From positions 62,001-126,000 of the forward strand of contig JAREIK010018624.1 of assembly GCA_029783825.1 (NCBI GenBank): a stretch of DNA of 64,000 nucleotides. The letters run 5' to 3'. This DNA is from Sapria himalayana (taxonomy: Eukaryota > Streptophyta > Magnoliopsida > Malpighiales > Rafflesiaceae). Both the position numbers and the translations under genes were made by a program. This document shows, piece by piece, positions 1 to 10,817 of this stretch. Under the pieces are notes generated by a model that worked only from the letters and a program-made list of their open reading frames with translations, ran no database searches and was not told the DNA's origin. Numbering within the stretch: position 1 is the first letter of the stretch; every line of letters starts with the position of its first letter.

Positions 1-589
1 CTATTATTAATACTTAAAATATATAGGTTTAAAAGATTACATATTAGGAGTTTTGGGATTTAAGAATTTAGTGATTTAAGTGTTTAGGCATTTAGTAGTT
101 TATAGGTTTTATTTAAAAAATAAAATAACAAAAAAAATTTTTTGTTATTTGTTCTCATTTTTGAAGGATATAACCTTTGAAACTATAACAATTTTTAAAT
201 TTTTTTTAAATCTGAATACTATATTTAGTTATGATAATCTTAATAATTATATCATGTAAATTCAATATAAACAATTATTTTGATATATATTATATAATGA
301 TCATACAAAAGATTAATAAACAATTATTAATAAGATAAATATTGTTTAAAATATATTTACAAAACCTAAAATGATTCAAAATCAAAGTGAAATATTTTAC
401 TAAATATTAATTTTAAATTTTTAAATTTTTGTATCCATTTATAAGCACATATATTTTTTGATGAAAAATAAATATTTAAATTATATTTGTCTTACTATTA
501 ATTTATTTTTTAATTTATATTTCTATAAAAATAAACTAATAAATAATAAAATGTATACAAAATTATAATGAATACTAATAAAAATGAGA

Positions 590-617
590 TTTATTATTTA
601 TTATTTATTATTTAGGG
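590..617 (+). repeat. Heptamer run (TTTATTA)3 leading into TTTAGGG
   Basis: Three TTTATTA heptamers are followed directly by one TTTAGGG, the plant telomere heptamer, at the start of a satellite monomer. Copy number at the equivalent site varies between monomers. Confidence 0.8.
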
Positions 618-766
618 TATACCTATTTAATAGTTTAAGTTTATTGTGGTTTTGGGGTTAATGAGTTTATTTATTTATATGTTTACACATTTAGGTTATA
701 TTTATTGATTTATAGATTTTATTCAATCAATGAAATAACAAAAATTTATTTTTATGAATTTTCGTG

Positions 767-794
767 ATTTTCAAAGGTTATAACCTTTGAAAAT
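767..794. repeat. Perfect 28-bp palindrome of the satellite monomer
   Basis: The core AAAGGTTATAACCTTT is self-complementary, and the symmetry extends six bases further on each side (ATTTTC / GAAAAT) to 28 bp with no spacer. Equivalent dyads occur in essentially every monomer. This copy is listed as a perfect example. Confidence 0.9.
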
Positions 795-3700
795 ATAATA
801 ATTTTTTAATAGTTCTAAAATTTCAATACAATACTTAGTTATAATTATCTTAATAATTATATTTGATGTAAATTCAATATAAAAAATTTTATTAATATAT
901 AATATTTAGATGATCAAAAATAAATTAATAAACTATTATTAATACGATAGATATTAATTAAAATATATTTGCAGAACCCAAAATAATTCAAAATTAAAGT
1001 AAATTATATTACTAAATAAATTTTTAAATTTTTTAAAATTTTGTTTATTTTTATAAGCTTATATTCTTTTTCATAAAAAAATTTATTTAAATTATGTCTC
1101 ACTCATTATTTATTTTGTAATTAATATTTCTATAAAAATAAACTAAAAATAATTATAATGAATATTTAAAATTATAATGAATACAAATAAAAATGAGATT
1201 TATTAATTTATTATTTAGGTTATATAGGTTTAATGGTTTAAGTATTTAGGGTATTTTGGTTTTAGGAGTCTAGAGATTTAAATGTTTAGGCATTTAGTGG
1301 TTTATAAGTTTAATTTAAATAATAAAATAATAAAAAAATTATTTTTGTGATTTTTATAATTTTGAAAGTTATAACCTTTGAAAATATAATAATTTTTAAA
1401 TTTCTTTCAAATGTAAATATAATATTTAGTTATAATAATCTTAATAATTATAAAACATTTAAATTCAATTTAAGTAATTTTATTGTTGGATATTATAAAA
1501 TTGATCAAATAATAAATTAAAAAACTATTTTTAATAAGATTGATAGCAATTAAAATATAATTACAAAACCTATACATAATGATTCAAAATTATAGTAAAA
1601 TATATTACTAAATAATAATTATTTGATTTTAAATTTTTACTTCTTTTTTTATGCTTATATATATTTTTTTTGATTATAAATAAATTATTAAAATTATAGT
1701 TGTCTCGCTCATTATTTATTTTGTAATTAATATTTCTATAAAAAATAAACTAATAAATAATTAAAATGAATATTTAAAATTGTAATAAATACAAATTAAA
1801 TTGATATTTAGTTTTATTATATGTGGTATACCAGTTTAATGGTTTGATTATTTAGGATTTTGTCATTTAAAAGTTTATCAATTTATCTTTTTAGGCATTT
1901 AGTGGTTTATAGGTTAATTTATATAATAAAATTTTTAAAAAAAAATTTCGATTTTTTTTTGATTTTCAAAGGTTATAACCTTTTAAAATAATATAATTTT
2001 TTAAATTTTTGAAATGTGAATACTATGCATAATTATATTAATATTACTAAGTATATTTCATATAAATTCAATATAAATAATTTTAATGATAGATAATATA
2101 ATAATGATTAAAAAATTAAATCAATAAACTATTATTAATAATATAAATATTAATTAAAATATATTTACATAGCACAAAATTATTCAAAATCAAATCAAAT
2201 ATATTACTAAATAATAATATTTAATTTTTATAATTTTCCTTCTTTTTTATAAGCTTATATTTTTTTATTAAAATAAATTATTTAAATAATATTTGTCTCA
2301 CTCGAAATTTAATTTGTGATTATTTTTTTTAAAAAATCAAACTATAAATAATTAAAATTAATTTTTAAAATTATAATAAATAGATATAAAATGAGATTAA
2401 CTATTTATTAAGTAGTATATAGCTGTTAAAAGGTTTATGTATTTAGGGGTTTCGGGATTTATGAGCTTACTGATTTAAGTAAGTAAGCATTTAATGATAT
2501 ATAGGTTTTATTTAAAAAATGAAATAACAAAAAATTTATTCTTTTTTATTTTTTCACAATTTCAATGGTTATAACCTTTGAAAATATTAAAATTTTAAAA
2601 TTTTTTTCGAAAGTGAATACAATATTTAGTCATAATAATCATTATATTTATATATCATATAAATTCAATATAAACATTTTTATTGATAAATATTCTAATA
2701 ATGATGAAAAAATAAAATAATAATCTATTATTAAAAAGATAGATACCAATTAAAATATATTTATAAAACCTAAAATGATTCAGAAGCAAAGCAAAATATA
2801 TTATTATATAATAATTTTTTGTTTTGAAATTTTTTTTTCTTTTAAAAAGTTTATCTATATTATTTTGATGTAAAATAATTTATATGAATTATTTTTGTGT
2901 AACTCATAATTTATTTGGTAATTAATATTTATATAAAAAAAACAAATAAATAATTAAATTTGAATATTTAAAATTAAAATGAAAAAAAAAATTAGATTTA
3001 TTCTTTATTATTTAGGATATACCGATTTTATTTAAATTAGATCTGTCTCACTAATAATTTATTTTATAATTAATATTTCTATAAAAATAAACTGATAAAT
3101 AATTAAAATAAAAATTAAAATGATACTAAATAATTAAAATAATTTATTTTGTTCCTATCTCAACTCAAGAATGATTGCTAAAGCTCTAACCAAAATAATA
3201 GGAGCTCTTACTTTATCTCTATTATGTCTCATCATTTTTGATGTTGAATCACTGGGCTATCAAAGGTAATTTGACTCATGTACGCTAATAGGCTAAACCA
3301 AGGTTGTACCCCTATGTGTTGAAATAGTTAGTTGTTTAGGATGCTATTTATATTGATTATTGTAATTTCTTCTAAAATATCTCTCAGGCACACACTGAAA
3401 GCAATTTTTTTAAAACATAGTTCACCTCTAAAAAAATAACCACCTTGTAGGCTATTAGTACAAACTACCCCCAGGGTGGTTTGAGTAGGGGAAGAAGTAT
3501 GTGCTCTCTTTTAATCAAGAATCAAAAAATTTATTTTATTGGCATGTCTAAGCCATTTTTTATATCCTTGTAGATATTAAAGTATTATTTATTTCTTTTT
3601 ATATTAAATGAGTTATGTATACAAGCTCACAATACCCAAAAAGGTGTAAATGAATCATATTCAAATATATAAAAGGTTTTAATCTTTGCTCAAAATATTA

Positions 3701-3856
3701 GTCTTGCATATTGACTTGAGGTCACAAATCAAAAAAAATGCGATAGTGATAGTTCTAATCCCAAGAATTTTAGCTATAGAAAGTTATAAAGAGTAGTACT
3801 CAAGCTTTTACTATTTATAGGGTCATCACTTCTGCTCTTGAGGAATATCCAAAGTT

Positions 3857-4084
3857 ACAATCATTTCTAGTGCAATGACTTTGCAATATAAAGATAAAAT
3901 GTACAAGCTATAGTCATGTCCAATAATGTGACCAACTATTATAGTGATTAAATATGTATTCATGATCATTCTTAGTGCCATTACAATATGTTCAACAGAG
4001 AGACCTAAGGTATGGCATATTCTCATCGATATGATTTATGTTTTAGAGAAAAAATATACAATCATGACCATTGCTAATGCTACA
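3857..4084. repeat. Three diverged ~100-bp-spaced repeats within segment B
   Basis: Related words occur at 3857-3879 (CAATCATTTCTAGTGCAATG), 3961-3984 (TGATCATTCTTAGTGCCATT) and 4058-4084 (CAATCATGACCATTGCTAAT), spaced about 105 and 97 bp. The pattern is also readable in the inverted copies, for example near 60570-60800. It suggests an old tandem repeat inside segment B. Confidence 0.5.
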
Positions 4085-4240
4085 ATAATCTAAAGCAATA
4101 AAGAGACTGAATCCATAACTCACCCCTTGAGTCATGACTTTGTGTTAAATATAAAAAAGATAAATCTGTGACATTCCTAAAAGTTGTTAATTTCAATTTA
4201 AATTTAACACTTAGTCATTTGATTATAAAACTATAAAACA

Positions 4241-4321
4241 TGAGATTTAGGATTTAGGGTTTATGGACGATGGATATAGTTTATGGTTTACGGTTTAGGA
4301 TTTAAAGTTTTGGGTTTATGG
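4241..4321 (+). repeat. Degenerate interstitial telomere-like tract in segment B copy 1
   Basis: A run of TTTAGG/TTTAGGG/GGTTTA/GGGTTTATGG words, i.e. decayed TTTAGGG-type repeats, is followed by a T-rich tract (4321-4340). The two inverted copies carry the complementary CCCTAAA/TAAACC words at the matching place, and copy 2 is the best preserved. Confidence 0.7.
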
Positions 4322-5593
4322 TTTTTTTTTTGTTTTTTTTGGAAAATACACACTTTATTTATCATTTAGGCACCCAACTTAGAAGAGACTAAAAATTTGA
4401 CTAATTTAGGCCAGCCCACCAAATCATATGCATAAAATACATAAAAAAACATAATGCCTAATAATTCCAAGCGTATGAATATAACTAAAATGAACTAGCA
4501 TTCCCGGACTTGAGATTTGGCATTGAGTCATTATGCCCACAGAATCCTTTCCATTCGGATTTGTCCAAGCCTTTTGGAGGAACATAAATGGTGCACCATA
4601 TTAAAACTATGCAAATATAAGATTGTGCATGTGTGTGACATGCAGCATCAAGCATTTGCCTATGTCATTGCTATGCAATGGAATACATGGAAAACTGAAT
4701 ACCCATTAATCCACAAGTCCATATCTACGGCACTTTGTCAATTCATTCTCACCTTTGAATTCCACATTCTTTTGCTCCAATGATTTTAAAAGAACTATCT
4801 CTTGGGTCAAAATGCTTCCTCCTCGAGCTCTAAGATGTGGCTGTATGTTGCTGCGACAAAATAACAAAAAATATGCATGCATCGGTGTGCATGTGTGATG
4901 AGGTCCATTTCATTGTCTAATTATCTACGTGTACAACCAAGCTAGAATATAAGTAAAATTAATAAATCCTATAAATATCAATCTTCTGCTCCAAGGAGTG
5001 TAGCATCGCCTAATGTGTATTTACAAAATACATTAGTGGGCCCCACTTAGAGATACTCATGGGTCCAGTTGCCCTCATTGCATGCTACATAGAGAACAAA
5101 CAAGATTGTGTGTATGAGTATGTCATGATCCGTCTCTATAAGTACATAGTGCATACAAAGTCCAAAATACAAATAAGACTACAAACATAAACTACAAGTT
5201 TGAAACTTTCGCTCCCGTATGGCTGGTCTGGACTCCATTGCTTACTGGCCCTACTTTGTGATGCTTCGAATTTTGCCGGCTCTTCAATTAATCATGGATT
5301 ACTTATTACTCCTCTTGGGTGATGGTTGGGTGGCCCTCAATGCTGCCTGATAGGGCTAGTGGGACCCACTCCTAGCTACTCATGGGTTTACTCCCGACCA
5401 CTTTGCTCGGTCTCGTTAGTTGTTTGAATGTTATCATCCCGGCTTTCTAGTAGGGCCCTCTACCAGATGGTGGCTCATACTTCTGGATGCTTCCTAGACT
5501 TCCTGGCCCCTCTAAATGCTACACCAAAATGGACAAGAATATGTGCACGTGTGTAATGTGGTCTGTCGCTATGTGTGTCTGGTGCAGTAGTAT

Positions 5594-8500
5594 AAGGGTT
5601 TAGAAGTTTAGTAATTTAATTATTTAGGTATTTTGTGGTTTATCGGTTTTTATTTAAATAATTAAATAACAAAAAATCATTTTTATTATTTTTTTCTTAT
5701 TTTCAAGGTTATAACCATTAAAAATATTATAATTTTTAATTTTTTTTTTCAAATGTTACTACAAAATTTAATTATAATAATCATAAAAATTAAATATCAT
5801 GTTAATTCAATATAAATAATTTTATTGATCGATATTATAATACTGATCATAAAATAGATTAATAAACTATTATTAATAAGATAGAAATTAATTAAAATAT
5901 ATTTGCAAAACTAAAAATGATTCAAAATCAAAGTAAAATATATTACTAAATAATAATTTTTTATTTTTAAATTTTTGATTCTATTTATAAGCTTATAAAT
6001 TTTTTTGATGAAGATAAATTATTTAAATTATATTTGTCACATTCATAATTTTATTTTGCAATTAATATTTCTATAAAAATAAACTAATAAATAATTAAAA
6101 TGAATATTAAAATTATAATGAATACAAAAAAAATGAGATTTATGATTAATTATTTAGGGAATACCTATTTAATGCTTTAACTTTAGTGATTTAAGTGCTT
6201 AGGCATTTAGTAGTTTATATGTTTTATATAAATAATGAAATAACAAAAAAATTATTTTTGAAATTTTTTATCAATTTTAAAGGTTATAACCTTTATAAAT
6301 ATAATAATTTTTAAATTTTTCTCAAATGTAAATTCAATATTTAGTTATAATAAACTTAATAATTATATATCCTGTAAATTCAAAATAAACAATTTTATTG
6401 ATAGATATTAATAAACTAAATATAAATATAATAATGATCAAAAATAAATTAATAAACTATTATTTATTGATAAATATTTATATATTATTTATAAATACTT
6501 AAACCTTTAAAGATGGTTTAAATGTTTAAGTATTTTAGTGTTTTGGGGTTTAGGAGTTTAATGATTTAAGCGTTTAGGCATTTAATAGTTTATAGGTTAT
6601 TTATAGACAATAAAATAACAAAAAAATTATTTTTGTGATTTTCTCTCATTTTCAAAGATGATAACATTTAAAAATATAATAATTTTTAAATTATTTTCAA
6701 ATGTAAATATAATATTTAGTTATAATAATTTTTATAATTATATATCATGTAAATTCAATATAAAGAATTTTATTGATAAATATTATAATAATGATCAAAA
6801 AATAAATTAATAATCTATTATTAATATGATAGATATCAATTAAAATATAATTACAAAAACTGAAATGATTCAGAAGCAAAGCAAAATATATTACTATATA
6901 ATAATTTTTGGTTTTTAAAATTTTGTTTCTTTTAAAAAGTTTATCTATAATTTTTTGATGAAAAATAATTTATATAAATTATTTGTCTAGCTCAATTTAT
7001 TTTGTAATTATTATTTATATATAAATAAATAAATAAATAATTAAAATGAATATTTAAAATTATAATTAAAAAAATTGAGATTTATTATTTATTATTTTGG
7101 GATATTGTTTTAATTTAAATTAGATGTGTCTCACTAATAATTCATTTTGTAATTAATATTTCTATAAAAATAAACTGATAAATAATTAAAACAAAATGTA
7201 AAATTATACTGTATAAAATTTAAAATTAGATTTTTCATTTATTATTACTATATACCAGTTTAATGGTTTAAGTATTGATAGGTTTTTTCGCTTTTAGTGG
7301 TTTATTCATTTTATTAAAAAAAATAAAATATCAAAAAAAAATTTTTAAATTTTTCTCATTTTAATATGTTATAACCTTTGAAAATATAATAATATTTAAA
7401 ATTTTTTGAAATGTGAATACAATACTTAGTTATAATAATATTAATAATTATATATCATATAAATTCAATAAACAATTTTATTGATAAATATTATAATAAT
7501 GATCAAAATTAAATTTATAAACTATTGATATTAAGTTAGATATTAATTAAAAATTAATTACAAAACCCAAATTGATTCAAAATTATAGTAAAATATATTT
7601 CTATATAACAATTTTGAATTTTTAAATTTTTAATTCTTTTATAAGCATATATATTTTTTAAATTATATTTGTATCACTCATAATTTATTTTGTAACAAAT
7701 ATTTCTATAAAAATAAACTAATAAATAATAAAAATGAATATTTAAAAATTTAATAAATAGAATTAAAAATTATATTTATTAATTATTAAGTAGTATATAG
7801 CAGTTTAATGGCTTATGTATTTTTTCATTACGGGGTTTATGAGTTTACTGATTTAACTGTGTATGCATTTAGTGGTTTATAGGTGTTATTTAAAAAAAAT
7901 ATCAAAAAATTTATTTTTTTTATTTTTTGAAATTTTCAAAGGTTATAACATTTGAAAAGATAATAATTTTTAAATTTTTTTCAAAATTGAATACTATATT
8001 TAGTTATAATAATCATTATATTTATATATCATATAAATTCAATTTAAATATTTTTATCGGTAAATATTCTAATAATGATCAAAGAATAAATTAATAATGT
8101 ATTATTAATATGATAGATACCAATTTAAATATAATTACGAAACCTAAATGATTTAGAAATAAATCAAAATATATTACTATATAATATTTTTTTGTTTTTA
8201 ATTTTTTTTCTTTTTAAAAGTTTATATTTTTTTGATGAAAAATAATTATATAAATTATATTTGTCTAACTCAATTGATTCTGTAAGTAATAATTATATAA
8301 AAATAAACGAATAAATAATTAAGATGAATATTTTAAATTATAATGAAAAATATAATATTGAGATTTATTATTTATTATTTAGGTTTATACCGGTTTAAAT
8401 TGATTATCTATGCAGGGTTTTCGAGATTTAGGAGTTATTGATTTAAGTATTTAGGCATTTAGTGGTTTATATGATTTATTTAAACAATAAAATAACAAAA

Positions 8501-8964
8501 AAATTATTTTTGTTGTTTTTTCACATTTTCAAAGGTTATAACATTTGAAAATATAATAATTTTAAAATTTTTTTTAAATGTAATAAAATTTTAGTAATAA
8601 TAATCATTATAATTATATATAATATAAACTAAATATAAATAATTGTATTGATAGATATGATATCAATTATCAAAAAATAAATTAATAAACTATTATTAAT
8701 ATGATAGATATAAATTAAAATATAATTACAAAACCTAAAATGAATCAAAATCAAAGTAAAATTTATTACTAAATAATTATTTTTTGTTTTTAAATTTTTA
8801 CTTCTTTTTATAAGATTATAATTTTTTTATTAAAAGTAAATTATTAATATTATATTTGTCTGACTAATTATTTATTTTGTAATTAATATTTATATAAAAA
8901 ATAAACTAATAAATATTTAAAATTATAATGAATACAAATTAAAATGAGATTTAAGATTTATTAT
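5594..8964 (+). repeat. Satellite block 2a, forward
   Basis: About six satellite monomers after segment B. Palindrome landmarks are near 5706, 6282, 7369, 7940 and 8535. The monomer around 6420-6535 is rearranged (see the fold-back at 6494-6533). The unit at 7080-7200 is shortened so that TTTAATTTAAATTAGATGTG follows the telomere-like start. No gene is visible. Confidence 0.9.
6494..6533. repeat. Fold-back at a monomer phase break
   Basis: The arms AATACTTAAACCTTTAAA and GGTTTAAATGTTTAAGTATT are near-complementary (about 18 bp with small mismatches). The left arm belongs to the reverse-strand form of the telomere-like word set and the right arm to the forward form, so this is a micro-inversion junction. 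The same junction is present in the inverted segments at 25763-25805 and 58093-58136, so it predates their duplication. Confidence 0.7.
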
Positions 8965-9491
8965 TTTTTCTTTTTTAATATTTTCCTGTAAGTGTAGGAA
9001 AGGAAATATTAAAAGGCTGGGGAAGCATCAGTAGCACAATGACAAAGATCTCGCTGACCAGACAGCTAGCCGAAATTGGAGCAGAGCTTGACGTATGTCA
9101 TGATCCGACCCGCTCCGGTTAAATGAACCTAGAGAAATTTTAATATAAAATGTTTTGTAATTTTATTTTTGGGTGGTTGTTTTTGGACCGGTGGAACTAT
9201 TCATCATATCTCTCTCTCTCTTCTCTCTATGGGATTTATCCCAACTATTCTATGTGCAACATACTGTAAGACATTTCTGTTGCTTTAATCTATAATGCAT
9301 AAGCATTTTCTGGTGGATTTAGCTAGTCGTACTGAACGACTAGCGAACCACATTATTTTTGGTATTTATTTATCATTTTTTGATTATATCATGGATGGTT
9401 GCTGAATTGTGATATATATATTGCCTGTTTTATGTTGTTTTTGTGTTTCTATATCTCAATCTCACTACCGTGGAAGCACAATTGCCCAACA
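8965..9491. mobile_element. 527-bp unidentified insertion flanked by ATTAT repeats
   Basis: A non-satellite block interrupts a monomer between ATTAT (8960-8964) and ATTAT (9492-9496). Rejoining the flanks at one ATTAT restores the normal monomer as seen near 46560. Within it are an inverted pair AATATTTTCC/GGAAATATT (8978-9011), a CT-rich microsatellite (9210-9228), and a perfect 8-bp stem with a 7-nt loop (GCTAGTCG at 9322-9329, CGACTAGC at 9337-9344). On the minus strand it starts TGTTGGGC and ends in an A-rich stretch, which could fit a short retroelement or LTR fragment. No coding sequence is recognisable, and no tRNA-type box B is seen to support a SINE. The family is unassigned. Confidence 0.65.
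9322..9344. other. Perfect 8-bp stem, 7-nt loop hairpin
   Basis: GCTAGTCG, loop TACTGAA, then CGACTAGC. It lies in the unidentified insertion and could fold in RNA or DNA. Its role is unknown. Confidence 0.7.
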
Positions 9492-9734
9492 ATTATATAT
9501 GGTATAATGGTTTAATGGATCAATTATTTAGTGATTTTGTCGTTTAGGAGTTTAGCAATTTATGTTTTTAGGCATTTAGTGGTATATAGGTTTTATTTAT
9601 ATAAAAAAAATAAAAATAAATTATTAAAATCTTTAGATTTTCAAAAATTAAATTATATTAATCTTTTAGATTTTTTTTTGATATAGTATATAGTATATAG
9701 GCATTTAGTGGTATATGTTTTTTATTTTTTTTTT

Positions 9735-9811
9735 GATTTTTTTTTGATTTTTTTTTGATTTTTTTTTGATTTTTTTTTGATTTTTTTTTGATTTTTTTTT
9801 GATTTTTTTTT
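9735..9811 (+). repeat. 11-bp minisatellite GATTTTTTTTT, seven units
   Basis: GA dinucleotides fall at 9735, 9746, 9757, 9768, 9779, 9790 and 9801, an exact 11-bp period. It expands the single TTTTTTTTGATTTT motif that normally precedes the palindrome. The adjoining 9690-9720 repeats GGCATTTAGTGGTATAT, so the whole spot is a local duplication. Confidence 0.95.
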
Positions 9812-10765
9812 AGATTTTCAAAAGTTTTAACCTTTTAAAATAAAATAATTTTTAAAATCTTTTAGAATGTCAATACCATGTATAATTATATTAATCTTAT
9901 TAATTATATATCATATAAATTTAATATAAATAATTTTAATGATAGATTTTATAATAATGATCACAAATTAAATTAATAAACTATTATTATTAATATAAAT
10001 ATTAATTAAAATATATTTACATTACACAAAATGATTCAAAATCAAATAAAAATATATTACTAAATAATAATATTTAATTTTTAAATTTTTTCATCCTTTT
10101 ATAAGCTTATATTTTTTTATGATTAAAAATAAATTATTTAAATAATATCTGTCTCGCTCGAAATTTATTTTGTAATTAATTTTTCTAAAAATTAAAATAT
10201 AAATAATTAAAATGAATATTTAAAATTATAATAAATAAAAATAAAAATGAGATATATTATTTATTAAGTAGTATATAGCTGTTATAAGGTTTATGTATTT
10301 AGGGGTTTCGGGATTTATGAGCTACTGTTTTATGTAAGTAAATATTTCGTGGTCTATAGGTTTTATTTAAAAAAGAAATAACAAAAAATTTATTTTTTGT
10401 ATTCTTTCTCATTTTTTAATATTAAAACCTTTAAAAATATAATAATTTTTAAATTTTTTCAAAAGTGAATACAATATTTATTTATAATAATCATAATAAT
10501 TTTTATCAAATAAATTCAATATAAATAATTTTATTAATAAATATTCTAATAATTATCAAAAAATAAATTATAAATCTATTATGAATAAGATTGATATTAC
10601 TTAAAATATAATATCAAAACCTAAAATGATTCAAAAGCAAAGCAAAATATATTACTTAATAATAATTATTTGTTTTTAAATTTTTATTCTTTTTATAAGC
10701 TTATCTATTTTTTGATGAAATATAATTTTTATAAATTATATTTTTAACTCATATTTTATTTTATA

Positions 10766-10768
<3 letters not shown>

Positions 10769-10816
<48 letters not shown>
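10769..10816. repeat. (TA)n microsatellite expansion in a satellite monomer
   Basis: About 24 TA dinucleotides occur where the matching monomer at 20406-20419 has only about seven. Variable expansion at a fixed monomer position. Confidence 0.95.

Positions 10817-10817
<1 letters not shown>

Larger units (their letters stand above)
1..3131 (+). repeat. Satellite block 1, about five ~600-bp monomers, forward
   Basis: Tandem AT-rich satellite. The palindrome landmark (GGTTATAACCTTTGAAA and variants) recurs near 164, 779, 1367, 1971 and 2569, a spacing of about 590-615 bp. Each unit opens with telomere-like words (TTTAGG, GGTTTAA, TTTAGGG), then GGCATTTAGTGGTTTATAGG, then the palindrome, then AT-rich sequence ending near TTTGTAATTAATATTTCTAT. 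The final unit is short: around 3010-3120 the telomere-like part is skipped before segment B begins. No gene is visible. Confidence 0.9.
3132..5593 (+). repeat. Segment B copy 1 (2.46 kb, unknown origin)
   Basis: This block is visibly less AT-rich than the satellite and unlike it in sequence. Two more copies occur in inverted orientation at 26719-29200 and 59061-61528, and all three share the same satellite on both flanks. In the coordinates of this copy it holds three diverged ~100-bp-spaced repeats (3857-4084), a telomere-like tract (4241-4321) and a terminal part near 5200-5593 rich in GGGCC/GTGGG words. I see no terminal inverted repeats, no long terminal repeats and no target duplication. 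Short ORFs inside are not conserved between copies. It replaces roughly 80 bp of the monomer (the telomere-like start), so it is not a clean insertion. It may be a captured genomic fragment or a worn mobile-element remnant. The function is unknown. Confidence 0.8.

Noticed and set aside
3826..4026. 66-codon minus-strand frame in segment B copy 1, and a 64-codon frame at 28068-28262
   Set aside because: The frames are not shared between the three copies and overlap the diverged short repeats.
4517..4783. 88-codon open frame in segment B copy 1
   Set aside because: The matching frame in the inverted copies has stops soon after the start, so there is no sign of coding constraint.
5141..5151. 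TATA-box-like CTCTATAAGTA in segment B copy 1
   Set aside because: The other two copies read CTCTACAAGTA at this place, and there is no gene downstream, so there is no support for a promoter.
3132..5593. Segment B as an LTR retrotransposon or Helitron
   Set aside because: There are no paired long terminal repeats, no TG...CA ends with target duplication, no convincing Helitron 3' hairpin with CTRR, and no gag, pol or helicase motifs. All copies share flanks, so they are not independent insertions.
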